A DNA stretch of 35,070 bases from DATFKA01 sp042095835 (GTDB lineage Bacteria; Bacteroidota; Bacteroidia; Chitinophagales; Saprospiraceae): NCBI GenBank assembly GCA_042095835.1, contig JBELML010000062.1, forward strand, positions 1-35,070, in the 5' to 3' direction. The position numbers and the translations under genes are program-made. Shown piece after piece: positions 31,336 through 35,070 of the stretch. Position 1 is the first letter of the stretch; each line of letters starts with the position of its first letter. The notes under the pieces were generated by a model. That model saw nothing but the letters and a program-made list of their open reading frames with translations. It did not search any database and was not told where the DNA came from.

Positions 31336-32550
31336 ATGGCAAAAGTTGTAATCATCGGTGCAGGTGGTGTCGGTAGGGTAGTCACCTATAAATGCGCACA
31401 ACACCCCGAGGTGTTTTCTGAAATTTTATTGGCAAGTCGCACTCAAGCTAAATGTGACCTCATCGCCGAACATGTCCAGCGCGATACGGGGCACCAGCAC
31501 ATCACTACTGCCGCAATTGATGCAGAAGATGTACCCGCTTTAACCGATCTGCTCAAAAGCTTCCAGCCAGCATTGGTCATCCACGTAGCACTGCCGTATC
31601 AAGATTTGACGATTATGGATGCCTGCTTGGCAGCAGGTGTACACTATCTCGATACAGCCAATTATGAACCCAAGGAGGAGGCCAAATTTGAATACTCCTG
31701 GCAATGGGCCTACCAAGATCGTTTCAGGGAGGCCGGACTTACCGCAGTATTAGGATGTGGCTTTGATCCTGGCGTCACGGGTATCTTTACAGCGCACGCT
31801 GTCAAGCATCACTTCGACGAAATGCATTACCTCGATATCGTTGACTGCAACGGTGGTGATCATGGCAAAGCCTTCGCTACCAACTTTAATCCTGAAATCA
31901 ACATCAGAGAAATCACTCAAAAAGGGAAATACTGGAAGGACGGCCAGTGGGTCGAAACAGAGCCTTTTGAATTTAAAAAAGTGCTAAACTATCCTAATAT
32001 CGGACCTCGCGACTCCTATCTCCTTTATCATGAGGAATTAGAGTCATTGAGTAAAAATTATCCTAGCCTCAAACGTGCTCGGTTTTGGATGACTTTTGGT
32101 CAAGAATACCTGACACACCTACGCGTTATCCAAAATATCGGTATGGCCTCTATCGATCCGATCCAATTTCAGGGACAAAAGATTGTACCCTTGGAGTTTT
32201 TAAAAGCCGTTCTACCTGATCCAGGAAGCTTGGGAGATAATTATTCTGGCGAAACGTCGATTGGTTGCCGAATCAGAGGTGTAAAAGATGGTCAAGCCAA
32301 AGACTATTATATTTGGAATAATTGTAGCCATGAGGCTGCTTTTAAAGAGACTGGGGCGCAAGGTGTATCCTATACTACAGGAGTGCCAGCCATGTTGGGC
32401 GCCATGATGGTACTCACCGGAGAGTGGTCAGGCGCAGGAGTGTACAATGTAGAAGAATTTAATCCAGATCCGTTCTTGGCCAAGCTGGGCGAGGATGGCT
32501 TGCAATGGTATGAGCAAGTAGGGGGCAATTTAGAGTTTGATTATGATTAA
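31336..32550 (+). CDS. Carboxy(nor)spermidine dehydrogenase (saccharopine dehydrogenase family)
   Basis: The 404-residue protein opens with a Rossmann NAD(P) site, VVIIGAGGVGRVV, and shows LVIHVALPYQDLTIMDACLAAG, HYLDTANYEP, then GCGFDPGVTGIFTAHA and DIVDCNGGDHG. These are features of the carboxynorspermidine dehydrogenase branch of saccharopine dehydrogenases. It condenses aspartate semialdehyde with putrescine or diaminopropane and reduces the imine to carboxyspermidine or carboxynorspermidine. The next gene encodes the matching decarboxylase and overlaps by 8 bp (ATGATTAA), indicating translational coupling. In Bacteroidota this route generally supplies spermidine; which diamine is used here cannot be read from sequence. 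Confidence 0.92.
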   Translation: MAKVVIIGAGGVGRVVTYKCAQHPEVFSEILLASRTQAKCDLIAEHVQRDTGHQHITTAAIDAEDVPALTDLLKSFQPALVIHVALPYQDLTIMDACLAAGVHYLDTANYEPKEEAKFEYSWQWAYQDRFREAGLTAVLGCGFDPGVTGIFTAHAVKHHFDEMHYLDIVDCNGGDHGKAFATNFNPEINIREITQKGKYWKDGQWVETEPFEFKKVLNYPNIGPRDSYLLYHEELESLSKNYPSLKRARFWMTFGQEYLTHLRVIQNIGMASIDPIQFQGQKIVPLEFLKAVLPDPGSLGDNYSGETSIGCRIRGVKDGQAKDYYIWNNCSHEAAFKETGAQGVSYTTGVPAMLGAMMVLTGEWSGAGVYNVEEFNPDPFLAKLGEDGLQWYEQVGGNLEFDYD

Positions 32551-33685
32551 TCTTTCTTATGATCCTCAACTCGTACAAACGCCGGCTTTTGTGATCGACC
32601 AGCAGCGGCTGAAACGAAATCTCGAAATCATCGACAGGGTCCAACACGCTGCGGGGGTTGATGTCATATTGGCTTTAAAAGCTTACGCAGGCTGGCCTAC
32701 TTTTCCTTTTATCAAAAAATATTTGTCTGGAGCGACGGCCAGTTCCCTAAACGAAGCGCGCTTGATCTACGAAGAAATGGGTGTAAAAGCACACACTTAC
32801 GCACCTGTATATCTGCCAGATGAGTTTGATCATTTGCAAGCCTTAAGTAGTCACTTGACCTTTAACTCCCTGAGTCAGTTTGCTCGATTTAGGGGGCATA
32901 TTTCTGGAGAGGTATCGATAGGCTTACGTGTCAACCCAGAATATTCTAGTGTTGATACAGCCTTATATAATCCAGCGGTTCCTGGCTCCCGACTTGGGGT
33001 TTTGGCAGCGCAATTGCCCGAAAAACTTCCTGAGCTGATAGAAGGTTTGCATGTGCATACCTTATGTGAGTCTGATGCCGCATCTACGGCAGCACTGCTG
33101 GCTGCTATCGAAAATCGATTTGGAAAGTACCTACCCCAGCTGAAATGGCTCAACTTAGGTGGTGGACATTTGATGACCCGAAAAGGCTATGATGTAGAAG
33201 CTTTGATCAACTCGCTGAGTACTTTTCGACTTCAATATCCTCATCTTAAAATCATCATGGAGCCTGGAAGTGCTATTGCCTGGGAGATTGGAGAATTACA
33301 TACTACCGTGCTAGATGTGGTAGAAAGTGGCGGAATTCAGACCGCAATGATCGATGCCTCTTTTACCGCTCATATGCCAGATACGCTGGAAATGCCCTAT
33401 CGACCTACCATAATGGAAGCAGTAGAAAAAGGAAACACACTTTATCCATATCGAATAGGTGGTATTTCATGTTTGGCGGGCGATTTTATGGAAGCCTACG
33501 CTTTTGATCAAGCCTTGAAAGTGGGTGATCGGCTTACTTTTTGGGATATGATTCATTACACAATGGTCAAAACGACGATGTTTAATGGCGTACGCCATCC
33601 TTCGATCTATCTGGCCAAGGAGAGTGGTGAATTGGAGTTATTACGCAGCTTTACCTACGAGGATTTTAAACAACGATTGGCTTAG
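32543..33685 (+). CDS. nspC: Carboxynorspermidine/carboxyspermidine decarboxylase
   Basis: A 380-residue fold-type III (alanine-racemase-like) PLP decarboxylase. K46 in ILALKAYAGW is the PLP lysine, with GLHVHTLCESD, LNLGGGHLMTR and IIMEPGSAIAWEIGEL as cofactor and substrate segments. The C-terminal half has GGISCLAGDFMEAYAF, containing the conserved Cys/Asp pair of the other subunit's active site. The start is set at the ATG at 32543, overlapping the upstream stop; a TTG two codons earlier is also possible. It decarboxylates the product of the upstream gene to spermidine or norspermidine. The family and operon pairing are unambiguous. Confidence 0.94.
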   Translation: MINLSYDPQLVQTPAFVIDQQRLKRNLEIIDRVQHAAGVDVILALKAYAGWPTFPFIKKYLSGATASSLNEARLIYEEMGVKAHTYAPVYLPDEFDHLQALSSHLTFNSLSQFARFRGHISGEVSIGLRVNPEYSSVDTALYNPAVPGSRLGVLAAQLPEKLPELIEGLHVHTLCESDAASTAALLAAIENRFGKYLPQLKWLNLGGGHLMTRKGYDVEALINSLSTFRLQYPHLKIIMEPGSAIAWEIGELHTTVLDVVESGGIQTAMIDASFTAHMPDTLEMPYRPTIMEAVEKGNTLYPYRIGGISCLAGDFMEAYAFDQALKVGDRLTFWDMIHYTMVKTTMFNGVRHPSIYLAKESGELELLRSFTYEDFKQRLA

Positions 33686-33711
33686 GTCGGTTAAATTGAA
33701 GTTAATACCTG

Positions 33712-33732
33712 TTTAGAAAAAGGACTTCTAAA
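33712..33732 (+). terminator. Weak hairpin after nspC
   Basis: TTTAGAA (33712-33718) and TTCTAAA (33726-33732) form a 7-bp AT-rich stem with a 7-nt loop, 27 bp beyond the nspC stop. No T-run follows. It could end the polyamine transcript. Confidence 0.3.
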
Positions 33733-33775
33733 GAATACCTCTTATTATTACCTGAGTCAATCTAAATCCTCAACA

Positions 33776-34450
33776 ATGAAATACTTCCCGATTTTCTTAT
33801 CTCTTTTTTGGCTTGCAGTCACCTCTATTTCTGCTCAAACGATGATTTCCTTCCAAGATGCGCAAAAGTATGATGAGAAGCGCTATGCGGATATAAAAGG
33901 CACCGCTTATTTATACAAAGATTTTGTAGATGGCTATATCACGGGCGCTGATGGCGTCAAATATGATAAAGTGGCCATCAATTATAATGGTTATGAAGAA
34001 TCTTTCGAGATCAAGCAAGGAGACCAATTCATCACCCTTGATGAGCAATATTATTCTGAGATAAAGATTGCCCAGGAGGGTAAAGATACCATGACTTTCA
34101 TTAGGGGCGTCCATCCCATTTTTAAAGGAAAATTCATTGAGTTAATCTATCGAAGTGAGACTGCTACTTTGGTACGGCGGCATTATGTAGGTCTATCAGA
34201 GACCACCGTCAATAATGTAGGACGGAAAGAAGAATTCAAAAGGTTTTTGAAAAAGACCCAGGTCAGATTAGCTACTGGAACGGGCCCTAAGGATATCCAA
34301 ACGCTTAAAGCCAATAAGAAGAAATTAGTACAAGCACTTGGCCATAAAAAAGAATTGGAAGCCTTTATCAAAAATGAAAAAATCAATTTAGACACTAACG
34401 CCGGCTTAGCAGCTGTAATCAAAAAATGGGATGAATTAGAGCATCCTTAG
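33776..34450 (+). CDS. Secreted protein of unknown function
   Basis: The 224-residue precursor has a signal peptide (MKYFPIFLSLFWLAVTSISA, cleavage likely before Q21). The first 130 mature residues appear beta-rich (YLYKDFVDGYITGADGVKYD) and the last 60 are lysine-rich helices (KKLVQALGHKKELEAFIKNE). The layout resembles Bacteroidota secreted proteins with a beta sandwich and helical tail, but I recognise no named domain. There is no lipobox and no type IX sorting domain, so it is probably periplasmic. Its stop codon overlaps the stop of the converging 2TM gene by 4 bp. Confidence 0.75.
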   Translation: MKYFPIFLSLFWLAVTSISAQTMISFQDAQKYDEKRYADIKGTAYLYKDFVDGYITGADGVKYDKVAINYNGYEESFEIKQGDQFITLDEQYYSEIKIAQEGKDTMTFIRGVHPIFKGKFIELIYRSETATLVRRHYVGLSETTVNNVGRKEEFKRFLKKTQVRLATGTGPKDIQTLKANKKKLVQALGHKKELEAFIKNEKINLDTNAGLAAVIKKWDELEHP

Positions 34451-34839
34451 ACGTAGTCTTCTTTTCTCCAGTCTGGACTTTCCTGCCGCTCTAATTCCGG
34501 AAGGTCTAGTCTTTCATCTTCATAGTTTTCCTGACCAGGTTGGAAATTCATCTTTTTGCGGATGGCCTGGACTTCTTTTTTCAATTGCTTTTCTTCCCAT
34601 TCGGCAGATAAGGCACCATTTCCTGGATATCCAAAGGTAACTAAGTAGTGTATAATAAGCCCCACGGACCAAGGCAGTAGCGGAAAGAAAAACCAAAGCT
34701 CAGGATCCCAAGGGTCCATTGTGGCCATATTCAAGGCGAAAAAGAAGAAACCAGTGGCAATAAAAGTAGATAGATGGATAAAAAAGGCCTTCTTCTTTTT
34801 TACTCTTTTTTTTGCTAGTCTAATTACTGGATCGCTCAT
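34447..34839 (-). CDS. 2TM domain protein (two-pass membrane protein)
   Basis: The 130-residue protein fits the 2TM domain: IRLAKKRVKKKKAFFIHLST, a first membrane helix (FIATGFFFFALNMATM), then WDPELWFFFPLLPWSVGLIIHYLVTFG as the second, and a WEEKQLKKEVQAIRKK tail. In Bacteroidota the domain often accompanies LytTR-type regulators or sensor kinases, but none is visible here. The C terminus has an extra acidic stretch (NYEDERLDLPELERQES). The gene starts 16 nt downstream of hairpin leader element C and converges with the secreted protein gene, overlapping by 4 bp. Confidence 0.85.
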   Translation of the reverse strand: MSDPVIRLAKKRVKKKKAFFIHLSTFIATGFFFFALNMATMDPWDPELWFFFPLLPWSVGLIIHYLVTFGYPGNGALSAEWEEKQLKKEVQAIRKKMNFQPGQENYEDERLDLPELERQESPDWRKEDYV

Positions 34840-34842
34840 GCT

Positions 34843-34930
34843 ATTTATAATGATGTCTACCTATACTAAGGCTAAGGTAGATGAATAATGATAAAGTTAC
34901 TGACGAAGAATTTTGTAAATGCTTGTCAGT
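34843..34930 (-). promoter_or_regulatory. Structured leader element, copy C (upstream of the 2TM gene)
   Basis: In the gene's orientation there is first a hairpin with ACTGAC/GTCAGT arms (about 34898-34929). CATTATTCA follows, then TCTACCT (34875-34881), a 12-nt loop and AGGTAGA (34856-34862), then CATCATTATAAATAGC up to the ATG. It shares both stems and the flanking CATTATT and CATCATTA words with element B, and the main stem and loop length with element A. The last 140 bp of the window (34931-35070) show nothing I recognise. Confidence 0.5.
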
Positions 34931-35070
34931 GAAAATATAGGCAACTGAAGTTTCAAAATAGACACTCTACTTGATGAATGAAAGCTTATTCGACTACTGT
35001 TTTGAAATCTACGACATATCCATTGCTAGGACGATTTCTATTGCAAAGTTGTTACAATAATTACCTTTTA

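Overview
The window looks like a contig from a member of the Bacteroidota, probably close to Saprospiria (inference). The main pointer is a C-terminal type IX secretion sorting domain on the multicopper oxidase. Others are the absence of Shine-Dalgarno sequences before most starts, a TAnnTTTG-type -7 box upstream of the polyamine operon, a 2TM-domain protein and a GxxExxY-family gene. There are 28 protein-coding genes, no rRNA or tRNA that I can see, and one 100-N scaffold gap (30339-30438).

Region 1 (1-12332) is an acyl-CoA catabolism block. A divergent quinone-oxidoreductase-like gene precedes a plus-strand series: enoyl-CoA hydratase, biotin carrier protein, methylmalonyl-CoA mutase small subunit, biotin carboxylase, methylmalonyl-CoA mutase large subunit, carboxyltransferase and fused isobutyryl-CoA mutase (IcmF). 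Together they can convert propionyl-CoA to methylmalonyl-CoA and then succinyl-CoA, and interconvert isobutyryl- and n-butyryl-CoA. These are steps of odd-chain fatty acid and branched-chain amino acid degradation.

Region 2 (12236-14772) starts with a 237-bp-period duplication. It carries the 3' end of icmF plus a long palindromic element, followed by a GxxExxY gene (possible PD-(D/E)xK fold) that overlaps an orphan ViaA-like VWA gene tail to tail.

Region 3 (14834-28913) is ordinary chromosome: lipoproteins, an S8 protease, a methyltransferase, two PLP enzymes, a secreted copper oxidase, a YigZ-family protein, a 33-residue membrane microprotein, phosphoglucomutase, dihydrolipoyl dehydrogenase and a ureohydrolase. 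Three convergent gene pairs are separated by long bidirectional hairpins.

Region 4 (28914-31229) is an AT-rich accessory patch. A DUF2071 gene lies between two copies of an 82-83 bp direct repeat, the first followed by a cluster of five small hairpins. The second copy runs into the scaffold gap, and a PhzF-like gene follows.

Region 5 (31336-35070) has a two-gene carboxy(nor)spermidine operon making spermidine-type polyamines, a secreted protein of unknown function and a 2TM-domain protein.

The least explained signals are three related families of noncoding elements. One is a hairpin leader (TCTACCT/AGGTAGA arms) placed in the same orientation just upstream of three start codons, with the 12-mer CATTACAACATT repeated in leaders of three metabolic genes. 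The second is the palindrome plus GxxExxY pair. The third is the repeat and hairpin cluster around the DUF2071 module.
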